NCBI RefSeq assembly: GCF_043641075.1
Contig: NZ_JBHZRC010000006.1
Coordinates: 1-64,000 of the forward strand
Direction of reading: 5' to 3'
DNA: 64,000 nucleotides
DNA from: Bacillus_BD oryzisoli_A
Lineage (GTDB): Bacteria; Bacillota; Bacilli; Bacillales; Cytobacillaceae
A program made the position numbers and the translations under genes. Shown in pieces: positions 34,156 to 41,501 of this stretch. Under the pieces are notes generated by a model. The model was not told the DNA's origin. It did not search any database and saw nothing but the letters and a program-made list of their open reading frames with translations. How positions within the stretch are numbered: the stretch's first letter is position 1; the number at the start of each line of letters is the position of its first letter.

Positions 34156-34536
34156 ATGCGAATGGAGGACATTATTGCAATTGGGGCAAATTGTATCGTT
34201 CGAATTAGAAATCGCTTTTTTCTTTTAGTAGAAATCGAAGTTGAAGCAGGTAATGTTGAGATCGAGGAGTTCGTGTTTATTCGAATTTCGCAACGTGAGG
34301 CTAGGACATTGCTGAATGCAGGAATAGAACTGTGTGAAATTAGAAGTAGTTTTCCGAGATCTAATGACGTAGAAGTAGAGTTTATTTGTATTTTGATTGT
34401 AGGCGTAGATGCATTTGCCGTGTTCGATGTGGAAGAAGGCGACACAGACGAAGCAGTGCTCGTGAGAATCACATTAGCTGAGGCACGTCGTTTTATCGCT
34501 AGGGGAGCAAGGGAATGTACAGTCATTAATAGATAG
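34156..34536 (+). CDS. Two-repeat hypothetical protein
   Basis: A 126-aa protein with an internal duplication: each half ends in a matching block, F-I-R-I-S-Q-R-E-A-R-T-L-L-N-A-G-I-E-L-C-E-I and V-R-I-T-L-A-E-A-R-R-F-I-A-R-G-A-R-E-C-T-V-I. The strands before these blocks are rich in V/I and acidic residues. I start at the ATG with GGAGGTGAT six bases upstream; an in-frame ATG 38 codons earlier has no ribosome site. Family not recognised. No signal peptide. A terminator-like hairpin follows. Confidence 0.6.
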   Translation: MRMEDIIAIGANCIVRIRNRFFLLVEIEVEAGNVEIEEFVFIRISQREARTLLNAGIELCEIRSSFPRSNDVEVEFICILIVGVDAFAVFDVEEGDTDEAVLVRITLAEARRFIARGARECTVINR

Positions 34537-34565
34537 TAATAAGATTTTAATAAAGATATCCATGT

Positions 34566-34594
34566 GGGCCCTTTTAATGAATGGCCCTCTTTTG
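34566..34594 (+). terminator. Terminator after the two-repeat protein gene
   Basis: GGGCC (34566-34570) pairs with GGCCC (34583-34587), followed by a T-rich tract. The rest of 34595-34850 is AT-rich and without recognised features; it should carry the promoter of the His-Pro gene. Confidence 0.5.
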
Positions 34595-34864
34595 TTTAAG
34601 GAGAGTTAACCTTTACGAAACTTTTTCAAAACCTTTTGACGATAGAATCCATTCGAACGAAAGTGTATCACCCATTCTCTACCTTCTTGATTTGTTTGCT
34701 ACCGTTACAAAAGGATATATTCCCTTTTGTCGAACTATGCATTAAATTCGTATGGATTGTGTGCAACATATCCAAAAAATTGGCTTTTTTCCACATGGTA
34801 CGCCCTGTCTATTTAAACATTATCTAATATAATGTACTATCCTTTAAAAGAGAGGTGACAAATT

Positions 34865-35230
34865 ATGACAATGGCACATCATCCACCGCACCCGCATCAT
34901 CCACCGCATCCGCATCATCCGCCGCATCCGCATCATCCACCGCATCCACATCATCCGCCGCACCCGCATCATCCGCCGCACCCGCATCATCCGCCGCATC
35001 CGCATCATACACCGCATCCACATCATCTGCATCATCCGCCGCATCCGCATCATACACCGCATCCGCATCATACACCGCACCCGCATCATACACCGCATCC
35101 ACATCATACAACGCACCCGCATCATCCGCCGCATCCACCGCATCCGCATCATCCACCGCATCCGCATCATCCACCGCATCCGCATCATCCACCGCATCCG
35201 CACCATACACCGCATCCGAAAAAATACTAA
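34865..35230 (+). CDS. His-Pro repeat protein
   Basis: A 121-aa protein made almost only of His and Pro in the repeat P-H-P-H-H, with a few P-H-H-T variants, ending P-K-K-Y. The DNA unit is the 15-mer CCGCATCCGCATCAT, a multiple of three, so the frame is constant. The ATG has AGAGGTG about 8 nt upstream. All six frames are open here for trivial reasons; the ribosome site picks this one. About half the residues are His, so metal binding is very likely. Small His-rich proteins occur in Bacillus spore coats; a spore role is a guess. Confidence 0.65.
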   Translation: MTMAHHPPHPHHPPHPHHPPHPHHPPHPHHPPHPHHPPHPHHPPHPHHTPHPHHLHHPPHPHHTPHPHHTPHPHHTPHPHHTTHPHHPPHPPHPHHPPHPHHPPHPHHPPHPHHTPHPKKY

Positions 35231-35276
35231 TATAAGTTAAAAGGGGATCAGCCGGATTTCAATGAAGAAACTTTCC

Positions 35277-35303
35277 AACCGTGATGTCGATCACGGTTTC
35301 TTT
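35277..35303 (+). terminator. Terminator after the His-Pro protein gene
   Basis: AACCGTGAT (35277-35285), 4-nt loop, ATCACGGTT (35290-35298), then T-rich sequence. Confidence 0.75.
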
Positions 35304-35428
35304 ATCAAGTACTCCCTAAATATCCTCGTTTATCTACCACATACTGCACAGTTTATAGTTAATTAGTGTCACTTTTCTACCGATAATTTGGGCTTTTTTA
35401 GAGTATTATTTTGCAATTCCAATACTAA

Positions 35429-35465
35429 AAACCCAGCTACCTATCCATGTTTAGCTGGGTTTCTT
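35429..35465. terminator. Bidirectional terminator
   Basis: AAACCCAGCTA (35429-35439) pairs with TAGCTGGGTTT (35452-35462), with A and T runs outside. Serves the VOC gene arriving on the minus strand. Confidence 0.75.
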
Positions 35466-35527
35466 AATTATTAATTGTTCTACAATAGCTCACTACAATA
35501 AAGTTGCTAAAATAATCGTTCAGACAA

Positions 35528-35914
35528 TTACTGCTGCGCTATCTGAATAAGGTTGCCGCATGTATCGTCGAAGACAGCTATAGTGACTTCGCCCATTGTT
35601 GTTGGCTCCATCACAAACTTTACATCTTTTTCCATTAATCGTTTGTATTCTGCGTGAATATCCTCTACCCCAAACATAGTTACCGGGATGCCTTCGGCAA
35701 ATAGCTTCTCTTGATACTCTTTCGCGGCTGGATGCGCATTCGGTTCAAGTAGAAGCTCAGTACCTTTTTGTTCCTCGGGAGAAACAAGCGTGATCCATCT
35801 GTATTCACCTGAAGGAACGTCATGCTTTTTCACAAAGCCCAATGTTTGTGTATAAAACTCTAGTGCCTTGTCTTGGTCTTGTACGAATATACTGGTAACA
35901 ATAATTTTCATCAT
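35528..35914 (-). CDS. VOC-family protein (glyoxalase/bleomycin-resistance fold)
   Basis: A 128-aa single-module vicinal-oxygen-chelate protein: V-Q-D-Q-D-K-A-L-E-F-Y-T-Q-T-L-G-F, W-I-T-L-V-S-P, and the closing F-D-D-T-C-G-N-L-I-Q-I-A. The usual metal-ligand His near the start is replaced by Ser-Ile-Phe-Val, so it may be a non-metal VOC of the PhnB/lactoylglutathione-like group. It is 84 nt downstream of an ArsR gene on the same strand and presumably under its control. Confidence 0.82.
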   Translation of the reverse strand: MMKIIVTSIFVQDQDKALEFYTQTLGFVKKHDVPSGEYRWITLVSPEEQKGTELLLEPNAHPAAKEYQEKLFAEGIPVTMFGVEDIHAEYKRLMEKDVKFVMEPTTMGEVTIAVFDDTCGNLIQIAQQ

Positions 35915-35998
35915 GTATAGCCTCCTTTAATATTTACCACGTTGATACTCTGCAACAAAATGGTCAAACAAAACCCCCTACATTACCGAGAAGTTATA

Positions 35999-36277
35999 TT
36001 ACTCTATCCATCCCTCCAGCAAATCTTTCAGTGGTTCGTTGTTAAAAATAATGACTCGATATTTTCCCTTTCGCTCTGATTTTACAAGCCCTGCATCCTC
36101 GAGTACTGCAATATGTTTAGCAATTGCTTGTCGCGAAATAGACAGGTTGTGCTTCATTATCAGTCGCACCGTAAGTTCATACAACGTCTGCTCGTTGCGA
36201 TCAGAAAGCTCGTCTAATATGAGTCGCCGTGTCGAGTCGGCAAGTGCCTTGAAAATAGCGTCTTTGTCTCCATTCAT
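35999..36277 (-). CDS. ArsR-family regulator of the VOC gene
   Basis: A 92-aa winged-helix repressor: I-F-K-A-L-A-D-S-T-R-R-L-I-L-D-E-L, the recognition helix S-I-S-R-Q-A-I-A-K-H-I-A-V-L-E-D-A-G-L-V, and a beta-wing G-K-Y-R-V. No metal-binding Cys motif is present. I start at the ATG before N-G-D-K-D; the frame continues 12 codons upstream to an ATG lying inside the operator. Together with the VOC gene it makes a two-gene unit, typical of small detoxification loci. Confidence 0.83.
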   Translation of the reverse strand: MNGDKDAIFKALADSTRRLILDELSDRNEQTLYELTVRLIMKHNLSISRQAIAKHIAVLEDAGLVKSERKGKYRVIIFNNEPLKDLLEGWIE

Positions 36278-36291
36278 ACATCGAGTATACG

Positions 36292-36334
36292 CAACCGTAT
36301 AGTTGCTTGTCAACCATAGGCAACTCTACGGTTG
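36292..36334. promoter_or_regulatory. Double palindrome, probable ArsR operator
   Basis: CAACCGTATAGTTG (36292-36305) and CAACTCTACGGTTG (36321-36334) are near inverted copies of each other and each is itself a near-palindrome; they lie just upstream of the ArsR start. Confidence 0.65.
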
Positions 36335-36405
36335 CACGAAAAGAAGGGTTATTACGACTGCATTGAGTAAATAATAAGCCTATACAACATATTGAGGAGG
36401 ACATT

Positions 36406-36564
36406 ATGCAACAAGAAAATCAAACTCAAGAGAATTTAGGCTCTATCATGAAACCAGGATTTGCTGGAACAGATCCACAAAAAGTAAAACAGGAAATTCA
36501 AAAAGATGTAAGTGAAGGACAAGGTGCTATGACTTCCCGAGAGGCAGGAAGCCTGCGCGATTAA
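36406..36564 (+). CDS. Small hydrophilic protein, 52 aa
   Basis: ATG preceded by GAGGAGG, 52 codons, then a terminator. The product is polar and Gln-rich: Q-Q-E-N-Q-T-Q-E-N, then G-F-A-G-T-D-P-Q-K-V-K-Q-E, and M-T-S-R-E-A-G-S-L at the end. The composition is reminiscent of small acid-soluble spore proteins, but it does not contain the defining motifs of alpha/beta or gamma types. Family not recognised with certainty. Confidence 0.6.
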   Translation: MQQENQTQENLGSIMKPGFAGTDPQKVKQEIQKDVSEGQGAMTSREAGSLRD

Positions 36565-36587
36565 AAACCACTCTTTAGGTGGTTTTT
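36563..36587 (+). terminator. Terminator after the 52-aa protein gene
   Basis: AAAAACCAC (36563-36571), 7-nt loop, GTGGTTTTT (36579-36587). Confidence 0.75.
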
Positions 36588-36672
36588 TATTTTTCTACTA
36601 CAAACAGTGGAGTTTCTTATCAATTATTTCATCCATCAAAAATCAATTAGATTGTATAAAGGAGGAAAATGA

Positions 36673-36960
36673 ATGTTATTTAAAACCTCAGTACAAAAGC
36701 AACAGATGGAATTAGTAGAGGCTAGTAGAATGATGCTTAAGAAGATGCAAATGAATGACTATTCTGCTTTACTTGATCTACAATCATATGATTCTCCGGA
36801 AACAAAGGAAATTGTGCAAAACGTGAACCAAGCCCTTTTACGCTACCGGAGCTTGACGAATTTTCCATTTTCGGTAGCCTATCACCCTTTTACGCTACCG
36901 GAGCTTGACGAATTTTCCATTTTCGGTAGCCTATCACCCTTTTACGTTACCGGAGCTTGA
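36673..36960 (+). pseudogene. ORF truncated by a 52-bp tandem array
   Basis: A perfect AAAGGAGG site and ATG start a normal-looking coding region (F-K-T-S-V-Q-K-Q-Q-M-E-L-V-E-A-S ... E-T-K-E-I-V-Q-N-V-N-Q-A-L-L), but from 36833 the frame is tandem-repeat DNA and it stops at 36960. The genuine part (about 53 residues) is helical and resembles the N-terminal part of chemoreceptor-type proteins, but I cannot name it. Most likely the 5' end of a broken gene. Confidence 0.5.
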
Positions 36961-37033
36961 CGAATTTTCCATTTTCGGTAGCCTATCACCCTTTTACGCT
37001 ACCGGAGCTTGACGAATTTTCTGTTTTAGGTAG
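36833..37033. repeat. 52-bp tandem array 1 (4 copies)
   Basis: Units start at 36833, 36885, 36937 and 36989. Each begins CCCTTTTACG and holds inverted arms GCTACCG ... CGGTAGC around a 23-nt loop. The first three are nearly identical; the last diverges at its end. Bases 37034-37173 have no recognised feature. Confidence 0.9.
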
Positions 37034-37173
37034 CGCATAACTCTTATCACAATGGTTTTCGGACAGCGCCAGAGGATTTCGTACAATACCTGTCTAAATT
37101 GACTAACAAAGTAACTTTTTCAGCAGCTTCATTTTCTTTAAGAAAGAACCGGCAGAGCTGTTCCATTTTTTCT

Positions 37174-37710
37174 CTAGCAGGATACACCATTATCCGATTC
37201 AGCACTAAAGAATCCAATCATACCTTCTCTTAATTTCACCATGTTATACCAACTTACACCACCATGTGTTGATTCAGACAGGCCGTGGTTAACAAAGCCA
37301 AATTTTTCATAGAAAATAACTAATTCCTGTTTACAGGTTAACGTGATTCCTTCTCGTTCGTTCTCGATGACACCCTTTTCCATTTTCTTCAGTAAAAGCT
37401 TGGCAATTCCTTGAGACCTAGCTTGTTTGGACACCGCTAACCCTAGCACACTCTGATATCCGCCTCTCCGCTGATTCTCTCGAATTTCCTTAAAAAGATC
37501 ATCGGTTATGTATGGCTGATTGATAACAGGACCATTTATATACCCAAGGATCACCCCTTCCTTTTCAGCGAGAATAAAAGTGTCAGCAATCAATCTAATC
37601 CGCTCCACAAATGCATCTTTTGTGGCAGCTTCTTCTCTTGCGAAGCCCTCATTTTCTATCAATAACAGCTGCTCTAAATCTGCAGCTTGTACATTTCTTA
37701 TCGTAATCAT
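37174..37710 (-). CDS. GNAT-family N-acetyltransferase
   Basis: A 178-aa GNAT enzyme. The acetyl-CoA loop is Q-A-R-S-Q-G-I-A after the strand S-V-L-G-L-A-V-S, and the tail shows F-Y-E-K-F-G-F. The overall pattern (I-E-N-E-G-F near the N terminus) is like arylalkylamine-type acetyltransferases. I start at the ATG with AGGAG 11 nt upstream; an in-frame GTG lies four codons earlier. Single gene. Confidence 0.83.
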   Translation of the reverse strand: MITIRNVQAADLEQLLLIENEGFAREEAATKDAFVERIRLIADTFILAEKEGVILGYINGPVINQPYITDDLFKEIRENQRRGGYQSVLGLAVSKQARSQGIAKLLLKKMEKGVIENEREGITLTCKQELVIFYEKFGFVNHGLSESTHGGVSWYNMVKLREGMIGFFSAESDNGVSC

Positions 37711-37805
37711 TTTGTCTATCACTCCTATCTTAACCAGCTGTTGCCTTACAACCCTTTGATTGATTCGATGCGGAACTTTTTAGTAATCATCTTTTTAAAA
37801 TATAT

Positions 37806-38915
37806 TCATTTATTATATGTTTTTCTAGTTACCGTAACGACAAATAATAATAATGGAACTACAGTTTGCAATGGCCAATGAAGATAGATTGGGACCCAGT
37901 TTAACCCAGTGTAAATGTGCTCTATATAATTACTTGTCATATATATCGAACTAAACAATACAGCTGCTCCAAGCAACACAATACTGATAACCTTATAGTT
38001 TGTCTTACTAATACCGAAAATATTAATCATACCTGAAACACCTGCATAAAAAAAGACCGTAATTTTTATATAAACACCAAAAATCAAGGTAAAGACAACA
38101 ATGATGTCTAGGCGTTGAATAAAGTCTCCAATATTTACTAACGAAATCGTCTCAAGCAAGGGGAATTGTGCTTGAGAGACACCTTGGAATCCTAGAACGG
38201 CAATTTCAACTAGGATCGTTAAACTTAATACTAATCCACTTGAAAACATGGAAAAAACCCCAATTTTTTTCGATAAATTCGGTTGGCTTAAATATGGAAG
38301 GACCATGGTAAATGCAATCATTTCACCAAATGGAAAGGTATATGTCTGTTTAATAGCGGTTAGCAAAACAGGTTCAAATCCATGTTCCAACATAGGGAAT
38401 ATCCGTTCCAATTTAATCAAACCGGAAAAGAGTGTGACACTTAATCCCATCATTCCTAATAAAATCATGATGAAAAACGCAGTTTCACTTGTTCTTCCTA
38501 TCACTTCAATCCCTTTGAACACTCCATAAGCAATTAACAGCATCATGAGTCCATTCACAACAACAATGGGTGTTTCTGTTAAAGTAGAGGTAATCAATAA
38601 TGCTCCAAAATCCCTAAGCACCCTTGCCGCAATATAAAGAAAATATAAAACGTAAATAAGTGCTAATGGCAGACCTATAAATTTACCAAGTATTTTTGTT
38701 ATATAGCTGGTTAAAGGAATGTCGGGAAATTGGCGAAAAAGATAATGATAAACCAGAAATAATGGAATTCCTCCTGTCATCCCAATTAGAATAGCTAACC
38801 AAGCATCTTGTTTGGCCGGAATCCCTAATCCTACTACTATGGCACTCCCTAATTCAAAAAGAAACATTAAACTGAATAATTGTGCAGGACTTATCTTTTC
38901 TGTATTAATCGGAAT
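37806..38915 (-). CDS. Germinant receptor B subunit (GerAB family), second copy
   Basis: A 10-helix amino-acid-permease-like subunit of a spore germinant receptor. The first ATG is at 38867, but the in-frame sequence upstream encodes the family N terminus (N-T-E-K-I-S-P-A-Q-L-F-S-L-M-F-L-F-E-L-G), so translation must begin further up. The only candidates are ATT codons at 38915 or 38909, immediately after the previous gene's TAG and a GAGGTAGG site. The conserved P-A-K-Q-D-A-W and the central L-E-H-G-F-E-P region are present. It is the second of two adjacent B genes, and the operon's last gene. Confidence 0.8.
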   Translation of the reverse strand: MPINTEKISPAQLFSLMFLFELGSAIVVGLGIPAKQDAWLAILIGMTGGIPLFLVYHYLFRQFPDIPLTSYITKILGKFIGLPLALIYVLYFLYIAARVLRDFGALLITSTLTETPIVVVNGLMMLLIAYGVFKGIEVIGRTSETAFFIMILLGMMGLSVTLFSGLIKLERIFPMLEHGFEPVLLTAIKQTYTFPFGEMIAFTMVLPYLSQPNLSKKIGVFSMFSSGLVLSLTILVEIAVLGFQGVSQAQFPLLETISLVNIGDFIQRLDIIVVFTLIFGVYIKITVFFYAGVSGMINIFGISKTNYKVISIVLLGAAVLFSSIYMTSNYIEHIYTGLNWVPIYLHWPLQTVVPLLLFVVTVTRKTYNK

Positions 38916-40031
38916 CTACCTACCTCGAGGTTTTGTATTTTTTAAGAAAATCCCTTTAATCAGATCGACAGTTAAAAGAATCAAGGGAAATAACAGTCCA
39001 AAAATAAGCATAAACGGAGTCCATGGTTTCATCATAAACAAATTGAAAAAGACAATATTCGGAAACATAATTAAAGATAATGAAACAGTAATCATCCCAA
39101 TAGGCAACGTTAAAAATTGATAATTCTTCAAACTGAAGGTTTGAGCCAAGCTTGCTACTAAGGCATAAAAGCTAATGGTAATTTTCGCAAAAGCGGTCAG
39201 GAATATTATTCCTCCTGAGAAAATTTCAATTCTTTTAATAAAATGACCGATATCAATTCTCTGGGCAAGATCATATGTTGGGTAATAAAATACTGATGTT
39301 AATCCAGAGCCAAGAACTAAAATTGATAGCAATGTCACTAAAAGCAAAATGATCCCACCTATTAAAATGGCGATTACCAAAGACTTTCTCACCATTTTAG
39401 GATGATTAACATTGGGAGCTATCATCAAAAAAATAACCACATCTAAATAAGGAACGCCAAGTAATCGAATTGTTCCTCGAAGTACTGGGTTTACTCCATG
39501 TTCAAGGACAGGTAAAACGTTTTCAAGTTTAATTTGTGGGATAAGGCATAACATTAGAACGATAAAGAACAAAATAACATATGGAAAAAGCATTTCAAAT
39601 GTTCGTGCAAACGTCTCGAGACCTAACCGCACGGCAAAAATGATGATCATAATAAAAGTAATTTGAATGGCAATAAAGGGTGTCTCAGTTAGGACGTGGG
39701 TTGTTATAAAATCTCCGACTATATGCAGCAGACCTGCTGTTAAAATTAAAAAGTATACACAATAGAGGAAAGATAGACTCCATCCTAGCCATTTCCCTAA
39801 AATCCTTTGACTATATTCAATAATGGTCATGTTCTTATATCTTTCAGCAAGCGTACTATATAGCCATGCTAATAGTAACGCGATTCCGATTCCAAATAAA
39901 ATGGAAAGCCAAGCATCCTGTTTAGCTTGTGAGACAATCAGGGACGGTGTAATCAAATTAGCAGTTCCTAAAATAAACATGATAATTAAAATAATAAATT
40001 GTGTATAGGATATTTTCTCTTTTTCCACCAA
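38916..40031 (-). CDS. Germinant receptor B subunit (GerAB family)
   Basis: Endospore germination permease of 371 aa with about 10 helices. Family markers are K-I-S-Y-T-Q-F near the start, S-Q-A-K-Q-D-A-W after helix 1, and L-E-H-G-V-N-P in the middle. B subunits bind the small-molecule germinant. Its stop is followed directly by a second B gene. Located in the spore inner membrane, with A, C and D partners upstream in the operon. Confidence 0.88.
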   Translation of the reverse strand: MVEKEKISYTQFIILIIMFILGTANLITPSLIVSQAKQDAWLSILFGIGIALLLAWLYSTLAERYKNMTIIEYSQRILGKWLGWSLSFLYCVYFLILTAGLLHIVGDFITTHVLTETPFIAIQITFIMIIIFAVRLGLETFARTFEMLFPYVILFFIVLMLCLIPQIKLENVLPVLEHGVNPVLRGTIRLLGVPYLDVVIFLMIAPNVNHPKMVRKSLVIAILIGGIILLLVTLLSILVLGSGLTSVFYYPTYDLAQRIDIGHFIKRIEIFSGGIIFLTAFAKITISFYALVASLAQTFSLKNYQFLTLPIGMITVSLSLIMFPNIVFFNLFMMKPWTPFMLIFGLLFPLILLTVDLIKGIFLKNTKPRGR

Positions 40032-40048
40032 AAAGAAAAGGCCTCCTT

Positions 40049-40285
40049 TTACAATAAATAATGATCAATCCAATTACTTATTGGTGTAAATACCATCGAT
40101 ATCCAATAGATCGGATTAGGTATAGAAACTCTATAGACTTGAAAAACACTAAGGGTTACGCCCATTAGTAGTAATACGCTAAATATAATGCTCTCTTTAA
40201 CTAATCTTTCGCTTACTAATCGTGGCATTTCAAATAGCAGGATGAACATTGTAACCGATAGGATTCCTACCCATGCTAGCACCAT
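40049..40285 (-). CDS. Small two-helix Ger D-subunit-like protein
   Basis: A 78-aa protein with hydrophobic helices at about residues 2-18 and 33-48, joined by a short charged loop (E-M-P-R-L-V-S-E-R-L-V-K). Small two-helix D proteins accompany many Bacillus germinant-receptor operons and modulate germination. It lies between the C and first B genes, 3 nt after the C gene. Confidence 0.65.
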   Translation of the reverse strand: MVLAWVGILSVTMFILLFEMPRLVSERLVKESIIFSVLLLMGVTLSVFQVYRVSIPNPIYWISMVFTPISNWIDHYLL

Positions 40286-40288
40286 TCA

Positions 40289-41479
40289 TCATTCCTCCTT
40301 TTCAAGAAAGGATTGGTTTACAACTCCAGTTCGTCTGATTTTGTATTCCACATGAACCGAAACATCCAGATTCTTAAATTCATTATCCCAATCCTTTTTT
40401 AACGAATTCCATGCCTCCGGATCAGCACGATGAATGATTTCACCAAATCCAAAGATATCTGAATTTAATGTTTTAGCCTTAGTTACGACCGTATGAAGGA
40501 TATCTTCATTCACCTTATTGGCCTCTTCTTCTAGTAATGTGATGGTATTCGGCTTTGTTAAATCAAGATGACAGGCCACTTCACCTATATTGGTTTCAGC
40601 AAAAATATTTATATATATTTTAGGTTTTCCGTTTACCACTTCGCCTTTGACTTTTACTTTTGAATCGACTATTTCAAGGATAACCTCACCCTTTTCTGGA
40701 CACGGAATTTTACCAACCGTTGATTTTACGTTACCCAAAATAAAGTTAAAGCCTTTACTCTCTTTCTCATTGAGCCACCCTACCAACTTATCTTTTTTAA
40801 AAACAGCAATATTCCTGTATTTTAAACGAGCATAAGCATCAATTTTCTCAACATTCTCTTTCGTTTCCCCTTTTTCTTGATCCCCAATGATTGTAATACC
40901 TGTTAGTACTGGATTTTTCCCATCATTGGTTAGAGCTGATATTAATTCATCCATTTGCACGGCAACGGTTGGCGCCCAAGATTTTTCAGATGCCTCGAGT
41001 GAAGAATGCATTTTAATAGCAGGGATTTTATCTAAAGAAGTCAAATTTTCAAGGATTTCTTTTGCTTTTACATCTTGTGTTACAACGATAAAAAAATCCT
41101 TTCTGAATTCAGGATCTCTGTATATAAGTTCTAATACATTACTTATCCCTTCCTTAGCAATCGCTTCACTTACTATAAACATTTGTAAATGGGCAAAGTA
41201 TAATCTCCTGGGGGTAACCGTTGTCATCCTTCTTATCGCTTCAAAAATATGAGTACCTGTCGAAGAATAAGTGGTAACTGGCGTACGGCCTCCTCCTCCT
41301 TTTTGACTTGCTACCTCGCCAGGATCGACCACTTGGACAGTAACCAGGTAATTTTCTTCTTGTTTATCAATAGACATTCCAACAACCAAAGCAATTTCAT
41401 TTAACTCCCGCCTGTTCCAGCACCCAGTACTAATGAGCAAGATCATAATAGAAATCAGACCAATTATTTTCCTATTCAT
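40289..41479 (-). CDS. Germinant receptor C subunit (GerAC family lipoprotein)
   Basis: A 396-aa lipoprotein. The signal peptide ends in the lipobox L-I-S-T-G-C (Cys about 20), followed by W-N-R-R-E-L-N-E-I-A, the invariant start of GerAC proteins. The P-R-R-L-Y-F-A-H-L-Q and the C-terminal D-P-E-A-W-N-S-L-K-K-D-W regions are also typical. It sits on the outer face of the spore inner membrane with the A and B subunits. Confidence 0.9.
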   Translation of the reverse strand: MNRKIIGLISIMILLISTGCWNRRELNEIALVVGMSIDKQEENYLVTVQVVDPGEVASQKGGGGRTPVTTYSSTGTHIFEAIRRMTTVTPRRLYFAHLQMFIVSEAIAKEGISNVLELIYRDPEFRKDFFIVVTQDVKAKEILENLTSLDKIPAIKMHSSLEASEKSWAPTVAVQMDELISALTNDGKNPVLTGITIIGDQEKGETKENVEKIDAYARLKYRNIAVFKKDKLVGWLNEKESKGFNFILGNVKSTVGKIPCPEKGEVILEIVDSKVKVKGEVVNGKPKIYINIFAETNIGEVACHLDLTKPNTITLLEEEANKVNEDILHTVVTKAKTLNSDIFGFGEIIHRADPEAWNSLKKDWDNEFKNLDVSVHVEYKIRRTGVVNQSFLEKEE

Positions 41480-41501
41480 TCATCCTCATCCTTTTTATAG
41501 T

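Noticed and set aside
34844..35235. Ser/Ala-rich and Met/Arg-rich frames over the His-Pro repeat
   Set aside because: The 15-bp unit is open in every frame; only the His-Pro frame has a correctly placed ribosome site that fits its start and end.
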